Shown here one piece after another: positions 1 to 7,757 of a DNA stretch of 64,000 nucleotides. The notes under the pieces were generated by a model, which was given only the letters and a program-made list of their open reading frames with translations, had not been told where the DNA came from and did no database searches. Origin of the DNA: Kiloniellaceae bacterium (GTDB taxonomy: Bacteria > Pseudomonadota > Alphaproteobacteria > Kiloniellales > Kiloniellaceae). The stretch covers positions 15,214-79,213 of the forward strand of contig JAJFGK010000111.1 in assembly GCA_021776195.1 (NCBI GenBank), read 5' to 3'. Numbering within the stretch: position 1 is the stretch's first letter; each line of letters starts with the position of its first letter. Position numbers and translations under genes: made by a program.

Positions 1-607
1 GTTCGCTGCCGGGCAGCAGCGGGCCGGCCGCGCCGCCCCGGAACAGGTACTCGCCGCCGATCGAGGAGGCCGCGAAGCCGGCGCCGTGAAAGGCATCCCA
101 AAAGGAGATCGTCTTGAAGCGGCCGGTCGCCGCCCGGGCAACCTTCAGCGCCACCTCGATGGCATCCGACCCGCCGGTGGTGAAGAGAGCCCGCTCGAGG
201 CCCTCGGGGGCGAGCGCCGCCAGCTTTTCGGCCAGCGCGACCGCGGGCTCGCAGGTGAAGCGGCGCGGCGCGAAGGGCAGGGCGTCGATCTGCGCCTTGA
301 CCGCCGCGGCGAGGCGCGGATGGCCATAGCCGATGTGATGGGCGGAGTTGCCGTGAAAATCCATGAAGCGGCGGCCGTCCAGGTCTTCGATCCAGATCCC
401 CTCGGCCTTGGCGATGGCCGACAGACAGGGCGTCGAGACCGATTGATGGAGGAAGTGCCGGGCGTCCGCCTCGACCAGCGCCCGGGTCGCCGGGCCCTGA
501 TTGGCGGTTGTCCAGGTCCGGTGCCGCGGCGAGCGGTTGCTTTCGCCTTCCGACAAGCGGTTGGCACCCTCCGACAAGTGGCTGGCGGCGGCGGTCACCT
601 TGGTCAT
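1..607 (-). CDS. Class III PLP aminotransferase-fold enzyme, PbfA-like (5' part only)
   Basis: About 202 N-terminal residues are in the window; the rest runs off the left edge. The ATG at 607 follows GAGAG. The class III aminotransferase start is recognisable: MDFHGNSAHHIGYGHP at residues 82-97, TTGGSDAIE at 143-151 (cofactor-phosphate region) and DAFHGAGF at 171-178. The block HFLHQSVSTPCL at 51-62 and the MDFHGN motif resemble (R)-1-hydroxy-2-aminoethylphosphonate ammonia-lyase (PbfA) more than ordinary GABA or ornithine aminotransferases. The divergent LysR gene fits a phosphonate locus. An imperfect duplication makes LSEGAN and LSEGESN follow each other at residues 11-24; family proteins usually begin at the second. 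The catalytic lysine is outside the window, so lyase versus aminotransferase cannot be settled. Confidence 0.8.
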   Translation of the reverse strand, partial: MTKVTAAASHLSEGANRLSEGESNRSPRHRTWTTANQGPATRALVEADARHFLHQSVSTPCLSAIAKAEGIWIEDLDGRRFMDFHGNSAHHIGYGHPRLAAAVKAQIDALPFAPRRFTCEPAVALAEKLAALAPEGLERALFTTGGSDAIEVALKVARAATGRFKTISFWDAFHGAGFAASSIGGEYLFRGGAAGPLLPGSE

Positions 608-656
608 GGCTCTCGATCCTCATTCCTGCTTGCGGACAATAAGGAGAAGTTCCAGT

Positions 657-672
657 ATTGATCAAATGCAAT
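657..672. promoter_or_regulatory. Candidate LysR-type operator in the divergent promoter
   Basis: ATTG-N8-CAAT dyad containing the palindrome TTGATCAA, in the 93-bp space between the divergent starts at 607 and 701. The place is right for a LysR regulator controlling itself and the PbfA-like gene. The site is short, so it is only a candidate. Confidence 0.35.
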
Positions 673-700
673 GTTCATATGGATACTATTGGTTAGAACG

Positions 701-1585
701 ATGTTGTACACACAGCTCAGATCCTTCCATGCGGTCGCCGCCGAGAGTGGCTTTACCGCCGCCTCCAAGGTGCTGCGCATCGGCCAGCCGACCATCACGA
801 GCCAGGTAAAGGCGCTGGAGGAACACTATGAGGTCGAGCTGTTTCACCGCCGTGGCCGCCGGGTCGATCTGACCGAGGCGGGCGCCGGGCTCTTCACCAT
901 CACCCAGCGCATGATGAACCAGCAGGCCGAGGCGCTGGATTACCTCAACGCCCTGTCCGGATTTCACACCGGGCGCCTCAAGGTCGGTGCGGTCGGGCCC
1001 TATCACGTCACCGAAATGCTGGCCGCCTTCAACGGGCGCTATCCCGGGGTCGAGCTGTCGGTAGAGCTGGGCAACTCGGGCGAGATGCTGCGTCGCCTGC
1101 TCGACTTCAGGGTCGACGTCGCCGTGTTGGCCCAGGTCGAGGACGATCCGCGATTCACAGCCTTGCCCTGTGGCAGCAGCGACGTGGTGGCTTTCCTGCG
1201 CCGGGATCACTCGCTGGTCCGTCTGGCCGGCGCGAAGGGCATTTCGCTGAAGCAGTTGAGCGAGCAGGTGGTGGTGATCCGCGAGCAGGGCTCGACCACG
1301 CGCCTGGCCCTGGATCAGGCCCTGGCGGGTGCCGGTCTATCGCTGCCCCGGGTGATCGAGATCGGCAGCCGCGAGGCGGTCTGGATGGCGGTGCTGAAGG
1401 GTCTGGGCGTGGGGGTCGTCGCGGCCGCGGAATTCATCGAACACAAGGATCTCAGGATCCTGCCCATTCGCGGCGCCGATTTAGGCATGACCGAGCATCT
1501 GGTCTGTCTCAGCGAGCGGCGGGACTCGCGCATCGTTCGCGCCTTCTTCGCCGCGGTCGAGAACCTGATCGAGTCTGGCGCGTGA
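701..1585 (+). CDS. LysR-family regulator, probably of the adjacent phosphonate-type gene
   Basis: A 294-residue LysR protein. The winged helix-turn-helix lies at residues 1-60 (MLYTQLRSFHAVAAESGFTA, then GQPTITSQVKALEE), and a LysR substrate-binding domain covers about 88-290. I chose the ATG at 701 because the family begins at MLYTQLRSFH; an in-frame ATG at 671 would add ten residues unlike the family. It is divergent from the PbfA-like gene, the usual arrangement of a LysR activator and its target. Similar LysR proteins sit in 2-aminoethylphosphonate loci, so the effector may be a phosphonate; that is inference. It faces the cyclase gene across a palindromic element. Confidence 0.85.
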   Translation: MLYTQLRSFHAVAAESGFTAASKVLRIGQPTITSQVKALEEHYEVELFHRRGRRVDLTEAGAGLFTITQRMMNQQAEALDYLNALSGFHTGRLKVGAVGPYHVTEMLAAFNGRYPGVELSVELGNSGEMLRRLLDFRVDVAVLAQVEDDPRFTALPCGSSDVVAFLRRDHSLVRLAGAKGISLKQLSEQVVVIREQGSTTRLALDQALAGAGLSLPRVIEIGSREAVWMAVLKGLGVGVVAAAEFIEHKDLRILPIRGADLGMTEHLVCLSERRDSRIVRAFFAAVENLIESGA

Positions 1586-1675
1586 CCGTCCGCGGCGGCC
1601 AGTCGGGTCTCTGAGTCCCGCTCAAAATGTGTGCTTTGCTATTAATAGCTTACAGATATCCTTCCACCCTATGGT

Positions 1676-1767
1676 GTCGCTCTCGGGCTTGACCCGAGAG
1701 CCCAGGAATGGCGCTTTCCGAGCAACACCTGGGTTACCGGATCAAGTCCGGTAACGACAAGGAGACA
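1676..1767. repeat. Intergenic palindromic repeat between convergent genes
   Basis: Three nested or adjacent stems: CTCTCGGG/CCCGAGAG around 1680-1700, CCCAGG/CCTGGG at 1701-1733, and GTTACCGGA/TCCGGTAAC to 1764. The '...GGGCTTGACCC...' and '...GGATCAAGTCC...' cores are typical of palindromic intergenic repeats in alphaproteobacteria. It lies between the convergent LysR and cyclase genes and may act as a bidirectional terminator. Confidence 0.6.
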
Positions 1768-1820
1768 GGTAGAAATTTGCTGAACTATTGACCTAAATCG
1801 CTTCCTCTATTCAGGGCCCG

Positions 1821-3977
1821 TCATTTCTGTTCCAGATCATGCACCGGGGCGCCGCCATCGGCCGGCGGGTCGGCGGCCAGGGCGCGGGCCCGCGCCTCCA
1901 GGCGCGCCGCGGTGGGGTCGCTTGCCGCCAGGCCGCCATAGGCCGCCGCCGCCGCGTCGAAATCGCCGGCCTCCATGGCTTGGCGGGCGCACTCGAAGGC
2001 GGCGATGCTGTCGTCTTGCGCGTTCTCCGGCAGGGCCTCCCACAGCAGCACCGGGGCCCGACGCCCGATCACCCGCACGCGCTCCAGCGGCCGTCTGGCG
2101 ATCATGTTGTCCAGGCGCCGGGCGGTTTCATCGCTGATCAAAATCTTCGAGCCGTAGAGCTTGTTGGCGCCTTCCAGCCGGGCGGCGAGATTCACCGTGT
2201 CGCCCATGACCGTGTAGTTGAAGCGCCGGCGCGAGCCGATGTTGCCGATCAGTGCCTGGCCGCTGTTGATGCCGATGCGGCTGTCGACCGTGCGGCCGCT
2301 GGGCAGGTTCAGGGTCGGGGTCAGCGCCTCGATGCGGGCCTGACAGGCCAGTGCCGCCTCGACCGCGTGGCGGGCATGGTCGGGGTCGGCCAACGGCGCG
2401 CCGAAGACCGCGACGATGGCATCGCCGATGTACTTGTCGACGAAGCCGCCGTGCGCTTCGATCACCTCGGTCATGGCGTCGAGGTAGCGGTTCATCAGCG
2501 ATACCACGTCGGCCGGGCTGAGCCCTTCGCAGAGCCGGGTGAAGCCGGCGATGTCGGAAAAGAAGACCGTCAGGTCGCGGGTCTCGCCGCCCAGGGCCGG
2601 GGAGGTGCCGCTGCGCTCCATGCGGTCGATCACCGGGCGCGGCAGATAGTAGGCGAAAGCGCGGCGGATCAAACGCCGGTCCCGGTCGGTGACGGTAAAG
2701 CGGTAGCCGAGAACGAAGGCGAAGACCGCGACCGCGGCCACGACCGGGTCGAACAGCGGCAGGGCCAGGGCCTGCTGAAAGGCCAGGGTCGCGACCCCGG
2801 TCCAGACCAGGCTCAGGGCGATGAGGATAGTGAATCCGAAAGCGGCCTGGGCGACCAGGGCAAGCAGGGCGGCGGCCAGGGCAAAGCCGAGGCAGAGCGC
2901 GAAGGCGCCGCCGCGCGAGGCCTCGCGCAGGGCCGTTCCCTGGAGGATATTGTTCACCGCGGTCGCCAGCACCAGGGTTCCCGGCAGGCTCTGGCGCACC
3001 ACGGAGGAGGGGTAGAGGTCCTCCATGACCGGCCAGGCGCAGCGCTCGGCAAACCAGGCCCGGTCGGGCGCGCGGGCGAGCCGCGCCGAGGTGATTTTGC
3101 GGTCCTCGACGTCCAGGGCGGCGCCCAGGATCACCACCTTGCCGGCGAAGGCGCGCTCGAAAAACGCGGTCCCGTCCGCCTCGGCGCAGGCCTGCAGGTC
3201 GGCCAGCGAATAGACCGGAATGCCGCCGCCGCCGGTCGCGAAGTTCAACAGCAGGGCCCGGTCCTCGCTGCCCGGCAGCTGGCGGTCGCCCAGGGTCACG
3301 GCCTCGCCGGGGACGAGGCCCGGCTCGAGGCCCAGGGCGCGCGCGGCCAGTTCCAGCGGCAGCGACGGTTGAAGCTGCCGACCGCCGTCGGCTTGCGCTG
3401 TATCGAAGGCCAGGGGCACCCGCCGGATCACGCCATCGCGGTCGCGGAACAGGTTGACCAGCCGGATGTTGCGGCCATGGCCCACGGCATAGGAGTAGCC
3501 GGGGAAGGGCGAAATCGGTTTGGCCAGGTGCTGGACCTTGCCCAGGACCATGCGGCCCTCGCGCGACGCCTTGCGCAGGCTCAAGAGGTAGGGGCGGTCG
3601 TAGCCCTTGACGAAGCGCTCGATGGAGGTCGGCAGGATGATGTCCTGGCCGATCACCAGTGCGCCGGCGGCCAGGGTCCGGTCGATTACCTGGGCCAGTT
3701 GCGGCGTCCAGAGCGCCTTGGGCAGGCCGTTGAAGGGCGGCCGGCGATAGGTTTCCTCGTCGATGGCGATGACCGCCGTGGGCGAGCCGGCTGGATCGCC
3801 TTGCGGGCCGACGACCTGGTGGCGCAGCCAGAAGAGGCTGTCGATGGAAAATCCGTCCAGCCGCTCCAGGATCGGGCTCATGACCAGCAGTGTCGCGGCC
3901 AGGGACGCGCTGACAACAACCGCCCAGGCCCGCCAGGTCAGGGCGCGAAGCCTGGTCCAAGACGCCAGGCGCCTCAA
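1821..3977 (-). CDS. CHASE2-domain class III adenylate cyclase (membrane)
   Basis: Makes cAMP from ATP in response to a periplasmic signal. From a TTG start at 3977 the protein has 718 residues: an N-terminal membrane anchor (about 14-32), a CHASE2 sensor (about 35-340), three hydrophobic segments (about 350-430), a class III cyclase domain (about 465-640) and a short Ala-rich tail resembling a TPR helix pair. Metal-binding aspartates are D475 in VFFSDIAGF and D519 in DKYIGDAIVAVF; K515 and T589 (NYTVMGDTVN) are the adenine-specifying pair of class IIIb cyclases. The TTG overlaps the upstream TGA (TTGA), so translation is probably coupled. No ATG upstream is usable; the next in-frame ATG (about 3881) would remove the anchor. 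Confidence 0.85.
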   Translation of the reverse strand: MRRLASWTRLRALTWRAWAVVVSASLAATLLVMSPILERLDGFSIDSLFWLRHQVVGPQGDPAGSPTAVIAIDEETYRRPPFNGLPKALWTPQLAQVIDRTLAAGALVIGQDIILPTSIERFVKGYDRPYLLSLRKASREGRMVLGKVQHLAKPISPFPGYSYAVGHGRNIRLVNLFRDRDGVIRRVPLAFDTAQADGGRQLQPSLPLELAARALGLEPGLVPGEAVTLGDRQLPGSEDRALLLNFATGGGGIPVYSLADLQACAEADGTAFFERAFAGKVVILGAALDVEDRKITSARLARAPDRAWFAERCAWPVMEDLYPSSVVRQSLPGTLVLATAVNNILQGTALREASRGGAFALCLGFALAAALLALVAQAAFGFTILIALSLVWTGVATLAFQQALALPLFDPVVAAVAVFAFVLGYRFTVTDRDRRLIRRAFAYYLPRPVIDRMERSGTSPALGGETRDLTVFFSDIAGFTRLCEGLSPADVVSLMNRYLDAMTEVIEAHGGFVDKYIGDAIVAVFGAPLADPDHARHAVEAALACQARIEALTPTLNLPSGRTVDSRIGINSGQALIGNIGSRRRFNYTVMGDTVNLAARLEGANKLYGSKILISDETARRLDNMIARRPLERVRVIGRRAPVLLWEALPENAQDDSIAAFECARQAMEAGDFDAAAAAYGGLAASDPTAARLEARARALAADPPADGGAPVHDLEQK

Positions 3978-4609
3978 AAGCGCACCAGCCGGGCGACCAT
4001 CGGACCGCCGGCGCGGGCATAGATCGCGATCTTCACGATCCGCGTCATGCCATCGGCATCGACTTCGTAGGTCCCGCCCGCGGCCAGTTCGCGGCCGGCG
4101 GCCAGCAGGTCGAGTTGGCGCGCCGTTACGCCCAGGGTCATGAGGTCGGCGTAGCGATCGAGCCGGCGGATCGTCACGACCGAGACTGGTTCGGGGAAGC
4201 TCAGGATCGGATGCAGCGAGTAGACCGCCACCGGGCCATCGTCGTCGCCGCGCAGGATCGTGACACCGCTGGTCTCGGCTTCCTGTTCGCTCAGGTAGGT
4301 GGTGCCGCCGTGGCACTCGACATATTCGCGGGTCACTATGCCGCCCGCCACGGAAGACTCCTCGGTGCCGACCGTGACCCTGCCGCCGACGATGGTCTCG
4401 CGCAGACAGGAGTAGAGATAGCCGAGAACCAAGGTGTCCTGCGCCGACAGCTCGATCTTCGTGCCGGGCCAAAGGTAGTCGAAAATCTCCACGCCGGCGT
4501 TCTCGATGGCATCCTCGACGATGGCGGTCGGTTCCTGGGCTGCCGCCGGGAGGCTCACGGACAAGAGGCAGACCGCGCCGAAAACCCACTTCATCCGATG
4601 CAAAGCCAT
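3974..4609 (-). CDS. Secreted protein of unknown function, partner of the CHASE2 cyclase
   Basis: A 211-residue protein with an N-terminal signal peptide (MKWVFGAVCLLSVSLPAAAQ after a short lead). The mature part begins with an acidic region, contains LVLGYLYSCLRETI followed by a conserved-looking second cysteine (EYVECHGG), and ends in a beta-rich segment. ATG 4609 is preceded by AGGGAAG; ATG 4594 is the alternative. The stop overlaps the cyclase start by 4 bp, so the two are cotranslated. Secreted proteins of this kind occur next to CHASE2 cyclases in alphaproteobacteria, and a role in sensing or ligand presentation to CHASE2 is plausible. Function is not known to me. Confidence 0.75.
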   Translation of the reverse strand: MALHRMKWVFGAVCLLSVSLPAAAQEPTAIVEDAIENAGVEIFDYLWPGTKIELSAQDTLVLGYLYSCLRETIVGGRVTVGTEESSVAGGIVTREYVECHGGTTYLSEQEAETSGVTILRGDDDGPVAVYSLHPILSFPEPVSVVTIRRLDRYADLMTLGVTARQLDLLAAGRELAAGGTYEVDADGMTRIVKIAIYARAGGPMVARLVRF

Positions 4610-4829
4610 TGCCCCAACACTTCCCTGTCTTGCGCTTCGATGAACCATCGCCGTTCCTGCCGACAAGACCCGAGATCATCGATTTGGGCAGAAGGTAACA
4701 GTCCGCCAATAGCAAGTCGATGCGATCGGTCGAGCTGGACCCTGTCGACCGGGCCGGCTCGACTGTTCCTGCGGTTAGCTGGCATATGGGGTTGCCGCCG
4801 TCATTCGCGGGTGTTCCGCGTCACTTATC

Positions 4830-6236
4830 CTACGCTTCTCGCAGCGACCCGTTGGTCCCGGCGTTCGGCAAAGTCATCTCGACAAGCAGGCCCGGCTGGT
4901 TGTCTGCCAGGGTCAGCCGCCCGCCATGAAGCCGCGCGACCGCCGCCGCGAGGGCAAGTCCGAGGCCGCTGCCGGGGGTGCTGCGGCTTTCCTCCAGGCG
5001 CACGAAACGGCCGGTCACCCGCTCGCGGTCGGCATCGTTTATGCCCGGGCCACGATCCGCCACGGCAAAGACCAGATCGCGATCGGTCGCGGTCAAGGAC
5101 AGGTCGAGGGTTTTGCCGGCCGCCGCATGGTTGATGGCATTTTCCAGCAGGTTCGCCAGGGCCTGGAAAAGCAGGTCCCGGTCGCCGAGGATCAAGCCTG
5201 TGCCACCCGCGCTGTTCGGCTTGATGCAGCGCAGCGCCAGGCTGGCTTCCTCGGCAAGCGGTTCGTAGAAATCCGCGACATCGGCCAGCAGGGCCGCCGG
5301 GTCGACCGGTGCGAAGCGCTCCTTGGCCGCGCCGGCTTCCGCCTCGGCGATGGTCAGCAGGGCGTTGAAGGTGGCAAGCAGACGGTCGGCCTCGCCTATG
5401 GTCTCCGCCAGAACCTGGCGGTAGGCGGCGGGGTCCTGCTCGGCGAGCAAGGCGACCTCGAGGCGGCTGCGCAGGCGGGCCAGGGGCGAACGCAGGTCGT
5501 GGGCGATGTTGTCGGTGACCTGACGCAGGCCGTTCAGCAGGCGTTGGATCTGATCGAGCATGGCGTTCAGGGAGCGCGCCAGGTCGTCGAACTCGTCGTT
5601 CCCGCCGCTCAGAGCAATGCGGCGGTCCAGGTCGCCGGCCATGATTTCCTGGCTGGCGGCGGTGACGCCTTCGATTCGGGCGATCAGGCGGCGGCTGAGC
5701 AGATAGCCGGCAATGGTGGTCATGACCACGACGACCGCCAGGGCCCAGGCCAGGCTCTCGCGGATCAGGCCGGCGACGTAAGTCTGCTCGCGAATGTCGT
5801 GGCCGACCAGCAGGTGCAGCCCGTCGATGCGGAACAGGCGGGCCCGGCCGAAGCCGCCCCCGGGCTGGCCGTCGCCGCGAATGCGAAAGGTGATCCAGCC
5901 CTGGGGGTCGGGCTCGGCCTGGGGCCAGCGCGAGAGATTGCCGGCAAGCCTTTGAAGGCGCGGACCGACCAGGAGGTAGAGACCCGGTCCGCTGGCGTCC
6001 TGGCCCGCGCGCAGGCGCACGGCCTCGACCAGTCCCCTTTGGCCGGCCCGCTGGTAGTTCTCGGCCAGACCGCGAATCTCGGCATCGATGGTGCTTTCGA
6101 TCTGGCGTGAAACCGCTGCCGTGGTCGCCCAGTAGACCGTCCCGAACAGCACCAGGGCGCCGGCGCTGAGCAGACAGAGATAGAGCAGGGTGAAGCGAAA
6201 GGTGGTCGACCGCAGCAGGCCCGAGCGGAAGGTCAT
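4830..6236 (-). CDS. Sensor histidine kinase
   Basis: A 468-residue membrane kinase: TM1 about 13-38, a periplasmic sensor (39-160) with no recognised domain, TM2 about 160-182, HAMP (183-235), HisKA with phospho-acceptor H246 in TDNIAHDLRSPLARL, and HATPase_c with an N box (NLLENAINHA), G1 (DRGPGI) and G2 (GSGLGLALAAAVARLHGG). It is the last gene of a degP / response regulator / DUF6445-like / kinase series, 9 bp after the DUF6445-like gene. The nearby response regulator is its expected partner, although one gene separates them. The periplasmic protease gene upstream suggests an envelope-stress or metal signal. Confidence 0.92.
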   Translation of the reverse strand: MTFRSGLLRSTTFRFTLLYLCLLSAGALVLFGTVYWATTAAVSRQIESTIDAEIRGLAENYQRAGQRGLVEAVRLRAGQDASGPGLYLLVGPRLQRLAGNLSRWPQAEPDPQGWITFRIRGDGQPGGGFGRARLFRIDGLHLLVGHDIREQTYVAGLIRESLAWALAVVVVMTTIAGYLLSRRLIARIEGVTAASQEIMAGDLDRRIALSGGNDEFDDLARSLNAMLDQIQRLLNGLRQVTDNIAHDLRSPLARLRSRLEVALLAEQDPAAYRQVLAETIGEADRLLATFNALLTIAEAEAGAAKERFAPVDPAALLADVADFYEPLAEEASLALRCIKPNSAGGTGLILGDRDLLFQALANLLENAINHAAAGKTLDLSLTATDRDLVFAVADRGPGINDADRERVTGRFVRLEESRSTPGSGLGLALAAAVARLHGGRLTLADNQPGLLVEMTLPNAGTNGSLREA

Positions 6237-6245
6237 GGCCCGGCA

Positions 6246-6917
6246 CTACGCTTCGGCGGGGCCAACACCTGTCGCCTGGGTGTCGGGCGCCTGGGTGCCG
6301 GGCGCCTGGCTGTTAGGGCGGCAGAAGGCGACCAGTTGGATCAGCCTGGCCCGCTCCGGGCTTTCGCCGAACCCCGGCTCGGCGGAATGCCAGACCCAGG
6401 GCCGGTAGAGGATCAGGCGGTTGAAGCGCATGGGCACGCTCATGATCCGCTCCCATTTGCTGGGATCGCGGCCATCGCGCTGTAACAGGTCGCTGTTCGA
6501 GGCGACGCCGCAGCGCTTGGCTAGGGTCTCGTTGTCCAGGGCGTTGCGGTCGCTCTCCAGTTCCAGGTGCCGGTAAAAACTGGTGCCGCCCTGGCAATCC
6601 TCCGGCAGGGTCAGGTAGATCACGCCGACCCACCAGAAATGGTTCGGGTCGGCGTGGACGTCGTAGCGGCTCTCCTCGCCCGCCATGGTCACACGGAAAT
6701 GGCCATGGGCGGCGTCGCCCGGGGCCGGCGCGAGGGGCTCGCCGACGAGCTGCGAGACGATCTTGGTGAGCGCCGGCGGGTCCACCCGCTGTGCCGAGTT
6801 GCGGCCGGGAAAGCGCCGTTCTCCCGTGACTTCCGGATAGTCGCAGGCCATGGCGACCTCGCGAATTTTGTCCGGATGGTCGTAAAATTCGTCGACGACA
6901 AGAAGCGATCGGTACAT
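6246..6917 (-). CDS. DUF6445-like putative 2OG-Fe(II) oxygenase fold protein
   Basis: A 223-residue protein of the uncharacterised family I take to be DUF6445. The first half has the family start (LLVVDEFYDHPDKIREVAM). An HxD pair in YDVHADPNHFWWVGVIYL and a distal His in YRPWVWHSAEPGFG match the iron ligands of cupin-type 2OG dioxygenases; a GGTSFYRH strand follows the usual pattern. Fe(II)/2OG activity is inference. The C-terminal 20 residues (QAPGTQAPDTQATG) come from a 15-bp tandem repeat and look dispensable. The gene sits inside a two-component operon, 7 bp after the regulator and 9 bp before the kinase. Confidence 0.72.
   Translation of the reverse strand: MYRSLLVVDEFYDHPDKIREVAMACDYPEVTGERRFPGRNSAQRVDPPALTKIVSQLVGEPLAPAPGDAAHGHFRVTMAGEESRYDVHADPNHFWWVGVIYLTLPEDCQGGTSFYRHLELESDRNALDNETLAKRCGVASNSDLLQRDGRDPSKWERIMSVPMRFNRLILYRPWVWHSAEPGFGESPERARLIQLVAFCRPNSQAPGTQAPDTQATGVGPAEA
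6273..6317. repeat. 15-bp tandem repeat, three units
   Basis: Units of CGCCTGGGTGTCGGG with small variations lie head to tail at 6273-6287, 6288-6302 and 6303-6317. They encode the repeated APxTQ tail of the DUF6445-like protein. The length keeps the reading frame, so copy number could vary without breaking the gene. Confidence 0.8.
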
Positions 6918-6924
6918 GGCGGTG

Positions 6925-7647
6925 TTATCCGGTCTGATCCGGATCTTGTAAAGGACCCTGGGTGCCCTTCGGTACCTCCGCGGCCAGGCGATAGCCGGCG
7001 CCGCGCACGGTCTGGAGAAGGGGATAGTCGAAATCCCGGTCGATCTTCTGGCGCAGGCGGCTGACGTGAACGTCGATCACATTGGTCTGAGGGTCGAAGT
7101 GGTAGTCCCAGACCTGCTCCAGAAGCATGGTGCGGGTGACGACCTGCCCGCGGTGGCGCAGCAGGACTTCGAGCAGGCGGAACTCGCGCGGCTGCAAAGC
7201 CAACTCGCGTCCGGCCCGGGTGACCCGGCGGGCCAGCAGGTCCATCTCCAGATCGCCGGCTTTCAGGCGCGTCTCGCCCGCCGGCTCGCCACGGCGCCGA
7301 CCCAGGGCTTCGACCCGGGCAAGCAGTTCGGAAAATGCGAAGGGCTTGACCAGATAGTCGTCGCCGCCGGCCTTCAGGCCGGCCACGCGGTCGGCGACCC
7401 GACCCTTGGCGCTGAGGAAAAGGACCGGCGTGGCGGATCCGGTGCGGCGCAGGGTTTCGACCAGGGCAATGCCATCGAGCTGGGGCAGCATGCGATCGAC
7501 GATGGCGACGTCGTAATCCTCGGTGGCGGCCTGCAGCAGGCCCGCCTTGCCGTCGTGGGCGATATCGCTCACATGCCCGCTCTCGCCCAGCCCCTTGGCG
7601 ATGAAGCCGGCGGTCTCCTTGTCGTCTTCAATGATGAGAATGCGCAC
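6925..7647 (-). CDS. OmpR-family response regulator
   Basis: A 240-residue regulator: receiver domain 1-115 with acidic pocket E7/D8/D9, phospho-acceptor D51 (VAIVDRMLPQLDG) and the conserved Lys in DDYLVKPFAF; OmpR-type winged helix 125-225 (LQPREFRLLEVLLRHRGQVV, then IDVHVSRLRQKID). The start is a GTG at 7647 because MRILIIEDD is the family beginning and AGGAAAA lies 8 nt upstream; no ATG fits. Located 110 bp after degP, so it may have its own promoter or be read through from degP. Expected partner is the kinase two genes downstream. Confidence 0.9.
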   Translation of the reverse strand: MRILIIEDDKETAGFIAKGLGESGHVSDIAHDGKAGLLQAATEDYDVAIVDRMLPQLDGIALVETLRRTGSATPVLFLSAKGRVADRVAGLKAGGDDYLVKPFAFSELLARVEALGRRRGEPAGETRLKAGDLEMDLLARRVTRAGRELALQPREFRLLEVLLRHRGQVVTRTMLLEQVWDYHFDPQTNVIDVHVSRLRQKIDRDFDYPLLQTVRGAGYRLAAEVPKGTQGPLQDPDQTG

Positions 7648-7757
7648 CGCACCGGTTTTCCTGTTGCCGACCCCTATATCGGTCGGTTGTCCCGATCCTG
7701 CAACGCCGGAAAAGGCCGGGCTCGCGCCCGACCTCCTTTTTCCGCCCTCCGAACGGC

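Noticed and set aside
1839..4022. 727-residue plus-strand ORF opposite the cyclase
   Set aside because: Low-complexity composition (Gln, Gly, Arg, His rich) typical of antisense frames in GC-rich genes; the minus strand encodes intact CHASE2 and cyclase domains.
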